Shown piece after piece: positions 19,459 through 28,208 of a stretch of 64,000 nucleotides of DNA. The number at the start of each line of letters is the position of its first letter. Position 1 is the stretch's first letter. The translations under genes were made by a program, and so were the position numbers. The notes under the pieces were generated by a model. That model worked only from the letters and a program-made list of their open reading frames with translations, did not search any database and was not told the origin of the DNA. The stretch is from Bhargavaea sp. CC-171006 (GTDB lineage Bacteria > Bacillota > Bacilli > Bacillales_A > Planococcaceae): positions 62,001-126,000 of the forward strand of contig NZ_QUZH01000023.1 of the NCBI RefSeq assembly GCF_009761675.1. Reading direction: 5' to 3'.

Positions 19459-21000
19459 ATGGTAGAAGTGATCAAGTCCCGAGTTTATGCGAAGCCGAAC
19501 ACGGAAGGTGCGAAAGTCAACTTCCGGGAGAAGTACGACAACTATATCGGAGGCCAGTGGGTGCCGCCGGCAAAAGGTGAGTACTTCGACAACATCACCC
19601 CGGTGACGGGCCAGGTGTTCACGAAAGTGGCGCGATCCACGGAAGAGGACATCGAGAAGGCTCTTGATGCTGCACATGCCGCCAAGGATGCATGGGGCAA
19701 GACTTCAGTCCAGGAACGATCCAGGATCCTCCTGAAAATCGCGGACCGCATGGAAGAAAACATTGAAAAGCTGGCAGTCGCAGAAACGTGGGACAACGGC
19801 AAGGCCATCCGTGAGCCGCTGAACGCAGACATTCCGCTGGCCATCGATCATTTCCGTTACTTCGCAGGTGCACTGCGCTCCCAGGAGGGCGGCATCAGCC
19901 AGATCGATGAACATACGGTCGCCTACCACTTCCATGAGCCGCTCGGAGTGGTCGGACAGATCATTCCGTGGAACTTCCCGATCCTCATGGCGGTCTGGAA
20001 ACTTGCTCCGGCGCTTGCGGCAGGCAACTGTGTCGTTCTGAAGCCGGCCGAGCAGACTCCTGCGTCGATCATGGTGCTGGTCGAGCTGATCGAAGACCTT
20101 CTTCCTGCAGGTGTCATCAACGTCGTCAACGGCTTCGGCCTTGAAGCAGGAAAGCCGCTCGCGTCCAATCCGCGCATCAGCAAGATCGCGTTCACCGGCG
20201 AGACGACAACCGGACGCCTGATCATGCAGTATGCATCCCAAAACCTCATTCCGGTCACGCTCGAACTGGGCGGCAAGTCGCCGAACATCTTCTTTGAAGA
20301 CGTGTTCGAAGAAGACGATGCCTTCCTCGACAAAGCGGTCGAAGGGTTCGTCATGTTCGCGCTGAACCAGGGCGAAGTGTGCACATGCCCATCCCGTGCG
20401 CTGATCCAGGAATCCATCTATGACAAATTCATCGAGCGCGCCATCAAACGCGTCGAGGCGATCAAGACCGGCAACCCGCTGGATCCTGACGTCATGATGG
20501 GTGCGCAGGCATCCAACGAGCAATTGGAGAAAATCCTTTCCTATCTGAAAATAGGCAAGGAAGAAGGCGCGGAATGCCTCACAGGCGGAGAGCAAAACCA
20601 GCTTGAGGGCGACCTGGAGGAAGGCTACTACGTCAAGCCGACGGTCTTCAAGGGCGATAACAAGATGCGTATCTTCCAGGAAGAGATCTTCGGGCCGGTT
20701 GTGGCCGTCACAACGTTCAAGGACGCCGAGGAAGCTCTCCAAATCGCGAACGACACGCTCTACGGCCTCGGAGCGGCTGTCTGGTCCCGTGACACGAACA
20801 CCGCCTACAAGATGGGCAGGAGCATCGAGGCCGGCCGTGTCTGGACGAACTGCTACCACGTCTATCCGGCACACGCGGCATTTGGCGGATACAAAATGTC
20901 CGGCATCGGCCGCGAGACGCACCAGATGATGCTCTCGCACTACCAGCAGACGAAGAACCTCCTCGTCAGCTACGACGAGAACAAACAGGGCTTCTTCTGA
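19459..21000 (+). CDS. Aldehyde dehydrogenase (NAD-dependent, AldB/acetaldehyde type)
   Basis: A 513-residue ALDH with the catalytic Cys308 ([11 protein letters not shown]), general base Glu269 (LELGGKSPN) and oxyanion-hole Asn172 (PWNFPIL). Glu before Val-Cys and the following CTCPSR are typical of the ALDH group that includes acetaldehyde and chloroacetaldehyde dehydrogenases. GGGAGG lies ten bases before the ATG at 19459. It is followed 20 bases later by a DUF779 gene; this ALDH-DUF779 pairing is widely conserved in bacteria, which supports a common function in aldehyde oxidation. The natural aldehyde cannot be told. A perfect sigma-54 site was looked for upstream and not seen. Confidence 0.92.
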   Translation: MVEVIKSRVYAKPNTEGAKVNFREKYDNYIGGQWVPPAKGEYFDNITPVTGQVFTKVARSTEEDIEKALDAAHAAKDAWGKTSVQERSRILLKIADRMEENIEKLAVAETWDNGKAIREPLNADIPLAIDHFRYFAGALRSQEGGISQIDEHTVAYHFHEPLGVVGQIIPWNFPILMAVWKLAPALAAGNCVVLKPAEQTPASIMVLVELIEDLLPAGVINVVNGFGLEAGKPLASNPRISKIAFTGETTTGRLIMQYASQNLIPVTLELGGKSPNIFFEDVFEEDDAFLDKAVEGFVMFALNQGEVCTCPSRALIQESIYDKFIERAIKRVEAIKTGNPLDPDVMMGAQASNEQLEKILSYLKIGKEEGAECLTGGEQNQLEGDLEEGYYVKPTVFKGDNKMRIFQEEIFGPVVAVTTFKDAEEALQIANDTLYGLGAAVWSRDTNTAYKMGRSIEAGRVWTNCYHVYPAHAAFGGYKMSGIGRETHQMMLSHYQQTKNLLVSYDENKQGFF

Positions 21001-21020
21001 TCCGGAAGGAGGGTTTCAAA

Positions 21021-21377
21021 ATGGTCGAACGCGTCACCGCAACGGATGAAGCGATCGAACTAATCCAAAAGCTGCAGGAAAAGCACGGACCGGTCATGTT
21101 CCACCAGTCCGGCGGCTGCTGCGACGGATCGTCCCCGATGTGCTACCCCGAAGGCGACCTGCTGATCGGCAGCCAGGATGTCCTCCTCGGCGAAATCGGC
21201 GGCGCCAAGTTCTATATGAACAAAAACCAGTACGACTACTGGAAGCACACCCAGGTCATCATCGACGTCGTCGACGGACGGGGCGGCATGTTCTCCCTGG
21301 AAGGGGTGGAGGGGAAGCGATTCCTCTCCAGATCCCGCGCCTTTACGAAAGATGAGACTGAAGCACTCGGTATTTGA
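21021..21377 (+). CDS. DUF779 domain-containing protein
   Basis: A 118-residue protein filling the whole DUF779 family length. The strongly conserved glycine/cysteine segment SGGCCDGSSPMCYPEGD (Cys33, Cys34, Cys41) could bind a metal or a thiol adduct. It lies 20 bases downstream of the aldehyde dehydrogenase gene with an AGGAGG-type site between and is closed by a terminator. DUF779 proteins are almost always beside this type of ALDH; a role as accessory or co-regulated partner is inferred from context, and the biochemical function is unknown. Confidence 0.88.
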   Translation: MVERVTATDEAIELIQKLQEKHGPVMFHQSGGCCDGSSPMCYPEGDLLIGSQDVLLGEIGGAKFYMNKNQYDYWKHTQVIIDVVDGRGGMFSLEGVEGKRFLSRSRAFTKDETEALGI

Positions 21378-21382
21378 GTGTG

Positions 21383-21415
21383 ACACCCGCCATTTATGGA
21401 TGGCGGGTGTTTTTG
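21383..21415 (+). terminator. Terminator after DUF779 gene
   Basis: ACACCCGCCAT (21383-21393) pairs with ATGGCGGGTGT (21400-21410), then TTTTTG. Confidence 0.9.
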
Positions 21416-21736
21416 TGTTTGGATTGGGTACGTATTGTGCCAGCTTAAAAATAGGCTTCGTCCGATTGTGACGGTGCTCATAACGGGAATGGACATCGGA
21501 AAAGCCGAGACGCTGATCGAACCTCTGGTGAGGGGTATCGACCGGCATCGTTTCAATATGGAGGGATATACATGGGCGAGTTGACATTTGATGGTCATGG
21601 GAAGCTTGAAAATTGATATAATGGACCTACCAGTGAACTGAGACTAAACTCCGTAAATGGCGAGAGTTTTGGAGTATAAGATAGTGACGTATCAAGGGAA
21701 AGTTAAGCTGATGTGTAGGGAAGAGGGGAAAGAATT
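21411..21736 (+). other. Decayed interval at the left edge of an AT-rich insert
   Basis: No full gene is supported. A frame ending at 21584 reads ITGMDIGKAETLIEPLVRGI and looks like coding sequence without a plausible start; a 14-codon frame with a good ribosome binding site begins at ATG 21572 and ends at 21616. Both look like remnants. From about 21600 the base composition shifts to AT-rich, and a promoter for the next gene lies at 21614-21622. Confidence 0.4.
21614..21622 (+). promoter_or_regulatory. Extended -10 promoter of the AT-rich orphan gene
   Basis: TGATATAAT gives an extended -10 element (TGnTATAAT). No good -35 is seen 16-18 bases upstream. About 110 bases of leader precede the start at 21737. 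Confidence 0.5.
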
Positions 21737-23110
21737 TTGAGCAAAAAACTGTTAACCAAAAAAGAAAAAAATAAATTGTTATTTAGTGAAACTATAAAAA
21801 ATAGTGGCGTCAATTGGCTAATAAGAATATTAAGAAACAAAGAAGATTTAAAAGAAGAGTATTTATCACATGAACAAATCTTAATTTTCCGGGAGCTAAA
21901 ATCTAACTTATTAAATAACTCTATTAAGGAATGGGAAATTACATTAGCTCCCAATGGCCACTTTACACTTGATAAAGGACCGAAAGAAACTGGGTGGGAA
22001 AAGTGCCAATTGTGTGGGACGAAGAATAGATATGTTCATTTTATAAAAAACAAATTTAATAATAGAATTCTTAATGTAGGAAGCGAATGTATTAATGAAT
22101 TTGGGGATATTGGTTTAATGGCCCATAGAGACAGAAGGCAGTTAATAAGCGAACAAAATAAAAACTATAGAATGCAAAAATTAATAAAAGAAATTCCCTG
22201 GGCTAAAAGCAGGGTGGAAAATTGGAATCAGTTTTTTTCAGAGGTAGAATTAATATTGCCGAATCGAATTGAAGAACCCTATGTAAAAGCAGGGAAAATT
22301 GCAGAAAGAACACTAAATAAAATATTGAGTAAAAATAATAATAAAGCAGAGATTGAGAAACTTAAAGCACTCTTTGAAAAGCAAGAGAAATATCAATCCA
22401 AAGTTTTTAGTTATATTCAAAAATACATCGGACATCCTTTTGCCATGACTAAAGAAATTGATGACTGGCTTAGGATAAATAATCCTGGAAAACATATGGA
22501 AATCAAGGGTCGTGTGAAGAAACATGAGAATGCATTAATTGATGCTGAAGTAGCAAGCTTGATTAATGAGCCGGGTTTTTTGGCGATTCTTAAGGACAGA
22601 TATACTACAAATTTAGACAAAGACAGAATACAATTTCTTGAAAACTCAAAATATGGATTTATATGTTCTGTTTATCCTTATTTTGATATAAAACTTGAGA
22701 TTTCCAATAAAAATTTTACCACAGCCTATGGAAAATTCTTATTTAGTAATGACGAAGCTTTTAATGAAAAGTATCTATTATTTAATTCGAAATGCTTCGA
22801 TTCCACCGATATTGAAAGACTTTTAACTAGATACATGGATGAACTAAAGCGGTGTAATATGACGATTGTTAATATTAACAGAAAAAAGAATCAATTAGAT
22901 ATAAAGAGTAATAAAACGAAAAACTATTATAGATTAGATCTTAAAGGTTTTACTGAAAAAAATATGTTTAATCTTTATTCGAAAAGACTAAAGGAAATTT
23001 TGAAAGAAATAATAAAAACTAATAACTCATTTTCACACACAGAATATACTAATCTTATAAAACGAGAGAGAGATATTCGTAGTTCTTATAGAGATGAAGT
23101 AACAAAGTAA
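21737..23110 (+). CDS. Unrecognised AT-rich 457-residue protein with Cys/His cluster
   Basis: I do not recognise this family. The protein is rich in Lys, Asn, Ile and Glu and its codons end mostly in A or T, unlike every neighbour, so it was probably acquired recently. Residues 90-118 hold CQLCGTKNRYVHF followed by LNVGSECINEFG (Cys90, Cys93, His101, Cys118), a likely zinc-binding knuckle. The rest is mainly helical and charged, with no signal peptide, membrane helix or nucleotide-binding motif. The start is TTG 21737 with GAGGGGAAAG just before it. It stands alone, with no integrase or transposase beside it. A nucleic-acid-binding or defence function is possible but unproven. Confidence 0.75.
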   Translation: MSKKLLTKKEKNKLLFSETIKNSGVNWLIRILRNKEDLKEEYLSHEQILIFRELKSNLLNNSIKEWEITLAPNGHFTLDKGPKETGWEKCQLCGTKNRYVHFIKNKFNNRILNVGSECINEFGDIGLMAHRDRRQLISEQNKNYRMQKLIKEIPWAKSRVENWNQFFSEVELILPNRIEEPYVKAGKIAERTLNKILSKNNNKAEIEKLKALFEKQEKYQSKVFSYIQKYIGHPFAMTKEIDDWLRINNPGKHMEIKGRVKKHENALIDAEVASLINEPGFLAILKDRYTTNLDKDRIQFLENSKYGFICSVYPYFDIKLEISNKNFTTAYGKFLFSNDEAFNEKYLLFNSKCFDSTDIERLLTRYMDELKRCNMTIVNINRKKNQLDIKSNKTKNYYRLDLKGFTEKNMFNLYSKRLKEILKEIIKTNNSFSHTEYTNLIKRERDIRSSYRDEVTK

Positions 23111-23227
23111 CATTAAGTTCTATTGAGCAACTCTAACCAGAATTCAACATTTGATTACAGTGTTCCGCTTTGTTTGTGTTCCCAAGGAATGTTTTAATTG
23201 CAAGAATTACTGTAGTTAAACATAAGG

Positions 23228-23279
23228 AGATGTCTGAGGGCGTGACCTTCCGTTAGTTCTTGCTAACGTGCGCACATCT
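23228..23279 (+). other. Nested inverted repeat before the OsmC gene
   Basis: AGATGT (23228-23233) can pair with ACATCT (23274-23279), enclosing an inner CGTTAG/CTAACG hairpin (23251-23268). It lies at the right edge of the AT-rich insert. No T run follows, so a terminator role is unclear. Confidence 0.35.
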
Positions 23280-23313
23280 GTTCTACCATGAAGAAAAAGA
23301 GAGAGGTGATTCC

Positions 23314-23772
23314 ATGGCAGAACATATTTTTAAACTGAAAGCGGATTGGCCCGGACTTCGGAACGATGTCGGAGTCATCGAGTCGGGGAATCTGAAGACG
23401 AAGATTTCGATTCCTCCAGAAATGGATGGCCCGGGAATCGGGACGAATCCGGATGAAATGCTTCTTGGGGCTGCGGCGACCTGCTATATCATCACGCTGG
23501 CGGCCATGCTGGAGCGTTCCGGTATCGACAAGGAGTCGCTCACGGTGGATTCCGAGGCGACCGTGGATGTGACAAATGGGGTCTTTACCTATAAGAGGAT
23601 TGTGCACAAGCCGAGGCTGGTGCTTGCTGAGGGGACAGACGAGAAGAAGCTCTCCCTTGCCAGGCGCCTTACGGAAAAGGCGGAGACGACCTGCATGATC
23701 AGCCGGGCCATCAAAGGGAATGTCGAGATCGGCCTCGAGACGGAAGTGCTGCGGGCAGGGGACACTGACTGA
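23314..23772 (+). CDS. OsmC family peroxiredoxin-like protein
   Basis: The 152-residue product has the OsmC/Ohr fold with its two conserved cysteines, one in the helix GAAATCYIITLAAMLE (near residue 56) and one in AETTCMISRAIKGN (near 130). These reduce organic hydroperoxides in OsmC/Ohr proteins. GTNPDEMLLGA is the standard family segment before the first cysteine. The start at 23314 follows GAGAGGTGAT; an upstream in-frame start at 23260 is unlikely. It seems to be a single gene, the first of normal composition after the AT-rich insert. Confidence 0.88.
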   Translation: MAEHIFKLKADWPGLRNDVGVIESGNLKTKISIPPEMDGPGIGTNPDEMLLGAAATCYIITLAAMLERSGIDKESLTVDSEATVDVTNGVFTYKRIVHKPRLVLAEGTDEKKLSLARRLTEKAETTCMISRAIKGNVEIGLETEVLRAGDTD

Positions 23773-23786
23773 GCCAAAAACTAAAC

Positions 23787-23813
23787 TTGTGAAACAGAAT
23801 GTGATGGTATAAT
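23787..23813 (+). promoter_or_regulatory. Promoter of sbcDC
   Basis: TTGTGA (23787-23792) and an extended -10 TGGTATAAT (23805-23813), spacer 15 bp, 40 bases before the sbcD ATG. Confidence 0.5.
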
Positions 23814-23853
23814 CATTTAATAGAAAAGACTCGGATGAAAAGGTGGGAAAAAG

Positions 23854-25026
23854 ATGAAATTCTTCCATACGGCCGACTGGCATCTGGGCAAGATCGTCCA
23901 GGGGGTGCATATGACGGAGGATCAGAGCCATGTCCTTGAGCAACTGACCGAAGCCGCACGGACGGAACGGCCGGATGCGATCATCATCGCGGGTGATCTG
24001 TACGACCGGGCTGTGCCGCCGACCGACGCGGTCCGCCTGCTGGATGACGTCCTCTCGGAAATCGTGCTCGGGCTCGGAATTCCGGTCATCGCCGTATCGG
24101 GCAACCATGACAGCCCGAACCGGCTTCATTTCGGCAGTGGCTTTATGAAGGAAAAAGGGTTCCATATGACCGGTATCCTCGAACCGGATGCCGCTCCGGT
24201 CATCCTGGAAGACGAACATGGTGAAGTTCATTTCCACTGTGTGCCGTTTGCCGATCCATCGGTCGTCCGGGCGCTATATGACGACGATACGGTTACTAAC
24301 CATGATGAGGCGATGCGTTGCCTGCTGGAACACCGCTGCGGAGATCTCGATCCGGCAGCCCGCCATGTGATGATTGGACATGCCTTCGTGACACCCGGCG
24401 CGGAGCCTGAGGAGAACACGAGCACATCTGAACGCCCGCTGTCTGTCGGAGGGGCGGAATACGTGGATGCGGGGCGCTTTGGCAAGTTCCATTACACGGC
24501 ACTCGGCCACCTTCACCGGGCCCATGCTGTCGGAAACCCGGTGGTCCGCTACTCCGGATCCCCTCTGAAGTATTCGATCTCCGAGGAAACCCACAACAAG
24601 GGCTTCCTTTGCGTGGAACTGGACGGTGAGGGGCAGATATCCGTTAAACACCGTCCGTTGAACCCTCGGCGTGATATGAGGACGGTGGAAGGAACGCTAG
24701 TTGAAATTCTTGAGATGCCGCATTCGGAAGACTATGTGTTTGTCCGGCTGCTCGATGAGACGCCCGTCCTATATCCGATGGAACGTGTTCGTTCCGTCTT
24801 CCCGAACGCCCTCCATGTATCCCGGGTGATGCCTGTCCGCTCTGACGGAACGGACAAGCCGGGCAGACGCACGGAAGAGATGGATGATGCCGCCATGTTC
24901 CGGGCATTCCACGAGGAAATCACCGGCAGTGCGCCGGATGAGGAGACTGAGGAGCTCTTCCGGAGCGTGCTGGATGAGCTGCTGGCAGATGAGCGCGAGA
25001 CAGTGAAGGAGGCGGTGAAACGATGA
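23854..25026 (+). CDS. sbcD: Nuclease SbcCD subunit D
   Basis: The 390-residue product is the Mre11-like calcineurin-fold nuclease of the SbcCD complex, which cuts hairpins and protein-blocked DNA ends. Metal-binding motifs are TADWHLG (Asp8, His10), GDLYDR (Asp48) and GNHDSPNR (83-90), with GHAFV and GHLHRAH further on. The C-terminal part is the capping and SbcC-binding region. The stop overlaps the sbcC start (ATGA at 25023-25026), as usual for this pair. All catalytic residues looked for are present. Confidence 0.96.
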   Translation: MKFFHTADWHLGKIVQGVHMTEDQSHVLEQLTEAARTERPDAIIIAGDLYDRAVPPTDAVRLLDDVLSEIVLGLGIPVIAVSGNHDSPNRLHFGSGFMKEKGFHMTGILEPDAAPVILEDEHGEVHFHCVPFADPSVVRALYDDDTVTNHDEAMRCLLEHRCGDLDPAARHVMIGHAFVTPGAEPEENTSTSERPLSVGGAEYVDAGRFGKFHYTALGHLHRAHAVGNPVVRYSGSPLKYSISEETHNKGFLCVELDGEGQISVKHRPLNPRRDMRTVEGTLVEILEMPHSEDYVFVRLLDETPVLYPMERVRSVFPNALHVSRVMPVRSDGTDKPGRRTEEMDDAAMFRAFHEEITGSAPDEETEELFRSVLDELLADERETVKEAVKR

Positions 25027-28000
25027 AGCCGCTGATGCTGAAGATGACGGCATTCGGACCGTATAAGGAATGCGAAACGATCGACTTCAGGGAACTGGGG
25101 GACCGCGGGCTGTTCGCCATCTCGGGTCCGACCGGTTCCGGGAAAACCTCGATTTTCGATGCCATCTGCTATGCCCTGTACGGCAAGGCGAGCGGTGAGG
25201 AGCGCGAAGACCGGAGCCTTCGCTCTGACTTTGCGGACGACCAAGTACATACGGAAGTCGAGCTCTGGTTTGAATCGGCCGGAGACACTTACCGGATCAT
25301 GCGCCGCATGCCCCATGTGAAGGCCGGAAACAAAAGCCCGACCGGTGACCGGATCGAGCTTTTCAGGGTCGACGGGGAATCGGAAAAGCCCGTCACGGAC
25401 AGACAGATAACAACCGAGGTGAACGCGAAGGTGGCCGAGCTGATCGGTTTTAGCCACGACCAGTTCAGCCAGATCGTCATGCTTCCACAGGGTGAGTTCC
25501 GGAAACTGCTCACTTCTGATACGGAAAATAAGGAAAAGATTTTCCGGAAGATTTTCCGCACGAAGAAATACAAAGACATGGAAGCGGTCCTAAAAGATCG
25601 AAAATCCTCCGTTGAGGCGGAGTGGAAAGAAGCATCAGGCCGGATCGCCTGGCAGGCCAGGCATCTGCTGGACACGCTGCCTGACCTCAGTGAAGAACTG
25701 GCAGCGAGCCTTTCCGATGAACACCCGAATGCGGGGAAAGTGATCGAGGGGCTATTCGGTGAACAGGAGCGCAGGCTGACCGAGACTGACCGGCTGACAA
25801 AAGAAGCGGAACAGCTGGAGGCCGGTCTCACGGAAGCCAACCGACGTCTGTCAACTGCTCAAGAGCTAAACACCCGGCTGGAAGAGTGGGAAGAGAAGAA
25901 GCGGCAATTGTCCGCACTAAATAACCGCCTCCCGGAAATGGAGGAAAAACGCCGAGCCGTCAATCTTGCACGCCTTGCAGCGAGGATCCGTCCTGCTGAA
26001 GAGAAGATGTCGGATGCGGAGCGGGAACGAAAACAGGCGACAAATGCTGTGGAACAGGCAGAGCTCGCGCTCGCCGCGGCAAAGGAATCAGAAAAAGAAG
26101 CCGCCTCACGGGCGCTGCAGGTCAGGGAACAAGAACCGCAGATCGATGCCAAGCGACGGGAAGCGGAGAGACTTGAGGAGGCACGGCCACGCCTTGATGA
26201 GCGCGATCAGGCACTGCGTGAACTGTCCATTGCACAAGCCGGACAAAAGAGGCTGTCGGAAGAGACGGAGTCCCTCCGCGCGGGCGCCGCAAAGCTTCGG
26301 GAAAGACAGGAATTCCTTCGCCAAGAAATCTCGGCCCTAGAAGAAGCTCTTGCCGGAACGGATGAACTTCATGAACAGCTCACGGCTGCCGAGCGCGACT
26401 GTGAACTGCTGGAGGAACATCTCCGACTCCTGGAGGTTGTCAGAAAAGCTTACCAGGATTCAAAGCGTGACGAGCGCCGGAAGGATGAAGCAGAAGCCGT
26501 GCTGCAGCAGCTGAAACAGCAGCTTCGGGACAGCCAGGCGGCTTCACTTGCTGCTCATCTCCATGACGGTTTGCCCTGCCCGGTATGCGGCAGCACCGAA
26601 CATCCTTTGCCGGCTGATTCTGCAGACGGTCCTGATGACTCAGCACTTGAAGAGGCAGAATCGGCATTTCTTAAAGCGCAGTCAAATGCGATCAGCTCTG
26701 CAGGCGCCTTTAAGATTCAGAACGGCCTGTTGGAGCAATCTGCAGACCGGCTGGCAGGACGCGGGCTGGAAGCAGCAGATGCTGCCGACATCCTGGCAGG
26801 CAGAAAGGAAGATGCAGAGCGGCTGCGTGGTGAAATCTCCACTGCCAAGTCGCGCCGAAACCGGCTTTCTTCACTGCGGAAGGATGAGGAAACCCTTCGG
26901 GAAAAGGCGGAAGAAGTTGCAGGCAAGCTGACAAGGCATACAGAGGAGCTGGCGGGCACAACAAGCCGGATCGCCTCCTTCGAAGCGACCATCAGTGGCC
27001 TGGAGCGTTCGATTCCGGAAGGCTACGATGATGTCCGATCGCTTGATCAGGCTCTATCTGCGCTCCGTGACATGATCGGAAGGCATGACCGCCTGAAAGA
27101 AAAGCTGGAAACAGCTGCCACACAAGCGGGGGACAAACGGAAGGCGGCGGAACAGTCGTTGACATTCGCTGTGAGTCAAAGTGAAAAAGCGGAGAACCAG
27201 CTCCGGGAGGCAGAAGCCTCCTTCCGGGATAAGCTTGCCGCCTCCACTTTCAGTTCTGCGGAAGCCTATCATGCAGCGCTCATGCCTGATCATCTGGCGG
27301 ATGAGGCAGAGGAAGCCATCCGTGCGTTCGAGAATGACCTCCATGCCGTGAAGGTGAGGGAAAGCGAACTCGCCGCATCACTGGAGGGAAGTGAGAGGGC
27401 GGACCTGGAACAGCTCAGGCAGCTTGCGGAAGAAGCAAAAAGTGCATATGACCTGGCACAGGAGAGGCTCATCCATTCCCGCAATACACTGAACACGGTC
27501 AAAAAAGGCATTGCCTCCATGAGGGAAGCCGCAACCGAAGCGGAAGCGCTCGAGAAAAAACTCGGCAAGGTGGCCGGCCTCCATGACCTCGTCCGTGGCC
27601 AGAACGCCGATAAGCTGTCATTTGAGCGTTACCTTCAGATCGAATACCTGGAACGGATCCTGCTCGCTGCAAACGAACGGCTGAAGGAACTGTCTAATGG
27701 CCAGTTCGAATTGCTCCGGAGCGACCGGCAGGAAGCCCGCGGGCGGCAGAGCGGCCTGGGCATTGACGTATATGATGCGTACACGGGACAGGCAAGGGAC
27801 GTCCGGACACTTTCCGGGGGTGAGAAGTTCAATGCCTCCCTTTCACTGGCCCTTGGTATGGCGGATGTCATCCAGGGATTCGGCGGGAACATCCGTGTCG
27901 ACACGATGTTCATCGACGAAGGGTTCGGATCACTCGATCCGGAGTCGCTGCAAAAGGCGATCGAAGCGCTGGTCGGACTGCAGCGGAACGGCCGCGTCGT

Positions 28001-28106
28001 CGGCGTGATCTCCCACGTCGAGGAACTCAAGTCCGCCATGCCGGCGGTCCTCAAAGTCACCAAATCCAAGGCGGGGCACAGTTCAACCGAATTTGTATTG
28101 AAGTGA
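25023..28106 (+). CDS. sbcC: Nuclease SbcCD subunit C (SMC-like ATPase)
   Basis: A 1027-residue Rad50-type ATPase. Walker A GPTGSGKT is at residues 35-42, a long coiled coil runs through both arms, and the zinc hook LPCPVCG (Cys519, Cys522) is at the midpoint. The C-terminal half-site has signature TLSGGEKFNASLSLALG and the Walker B FIDEGFGSLD. Two molecules join through the hook and, with SbcD, form the DNA-end nuclease. Overlap with sbcD implies coupled synthesis. A terminator follows within ten bases. Confidence 0.96.
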   Translation: MKPLMLKMTAFGPYKECETIDFRELGDRGLFAISGPTGSGKTSIFDAICYALYGKASGEEREDRSLRSDFADDQVHTEVELWFESAGDTYRIMRRMPHVKAGNKSPTGDRIELFRVDGESEKPVTDRQITTEVNAKVAELIGFSHDQFSQIVMLPQGEFRKLLTSDTENKEKIFRKIFRTKKYKDMEAVLKDRKSSVEAEWKEASGRIAWQARHLLDTLPDLSEELAASLSDEHPNAGKVIEGLFGEQERRLTETDRLTKEAEQLEAGLTEANRRLSTAQELNTRLEEWEEKKRQLSALNNRLPEMEEKRRAVNLARLAARIRPAEEKMSDAERERKQATNAVEQAELALAAAKESEKEAASRALQVREQEPQIDAKRREAERLEEARPRLDERDQALRELSIAQAGQKRLSEETESLRAGAAKLRERQEFLRQEISALEEALAGTDELHEQLTAAERDCELLEEHLRLLEVVRKAYQDSKRDERRKDEAEAVLQQLKQQLRDSQAASLAAHLHDGLPCPVCGSTEHPLPADSADGPDDSALEEAESAFLKAQSNAISSAGAFKIQNGLLEQSADRLAGRGLEAADAADILAGRKEDAERLRGEISTAKSRRNRLSSLRKDEETLREKAEEVAGKLTRHTEELAGTTSRIASFEATISGLERSIPEGYDDVRSLDQALSALRDMIGRHDRLKEKLETAATQAGDKRKAAEQSLTFAVSQSEKAENQLREAEASFRDKLAASTFSSAEAYHAALMPDHLADEAEEAIRAFENDLHAVKVRESELAASLEGSERADLEQLRQLAEEAKSAYDLAQERLIHSRNTLNTVKKGIASMREAATEAEALEKKLGKVAGLHDLVRGQNADKLSFERYLQIEYLERILLAANERLKELSNGQFELLRSDRQEARGRQSGLGIDVYDAYTGQARDVRTLSGGEKFNASLSLALGMADVIQGFGGNIRVDTMFIDEGFGSLDPESLQKAIEALVGLQRNGRVVGVISHVEELKSAMPAVLKVTKSKAGHSSTEFVLK

Positions 28107-28111
28107 AGAGG

Positions 28112-28149
28112 AGCCTTCATCTGCAATGTGCGGATGAAGGCTTCTTTTT
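28112..28149 (+). terminator. Terminator after sbcC
   Basis: AGCCTTCATC (28112-28121) pairs with GATGAAGGCT (28133-28142), then TCTTTTTG. Confidence 0.9.
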
Positions 28150-28208
28150 GCTTTAGGGAAGGACACCGAATGCATCAGGCGAATAAGAGTGGGGAAGGGG
28201 GAGTAGGC

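Noticed and set aside
21581..21586. TTGACA as -35 of the orphan gene promoter
   Set aside because: The only good -10 (21617-21622) is 30 bp away, far beyond the usual 16-18 bp.
21600..23250. Prophage or transposon
   Set aside because: Composition is foreign, but no integrase, transposase, terminal repeats or target duplication could be found.
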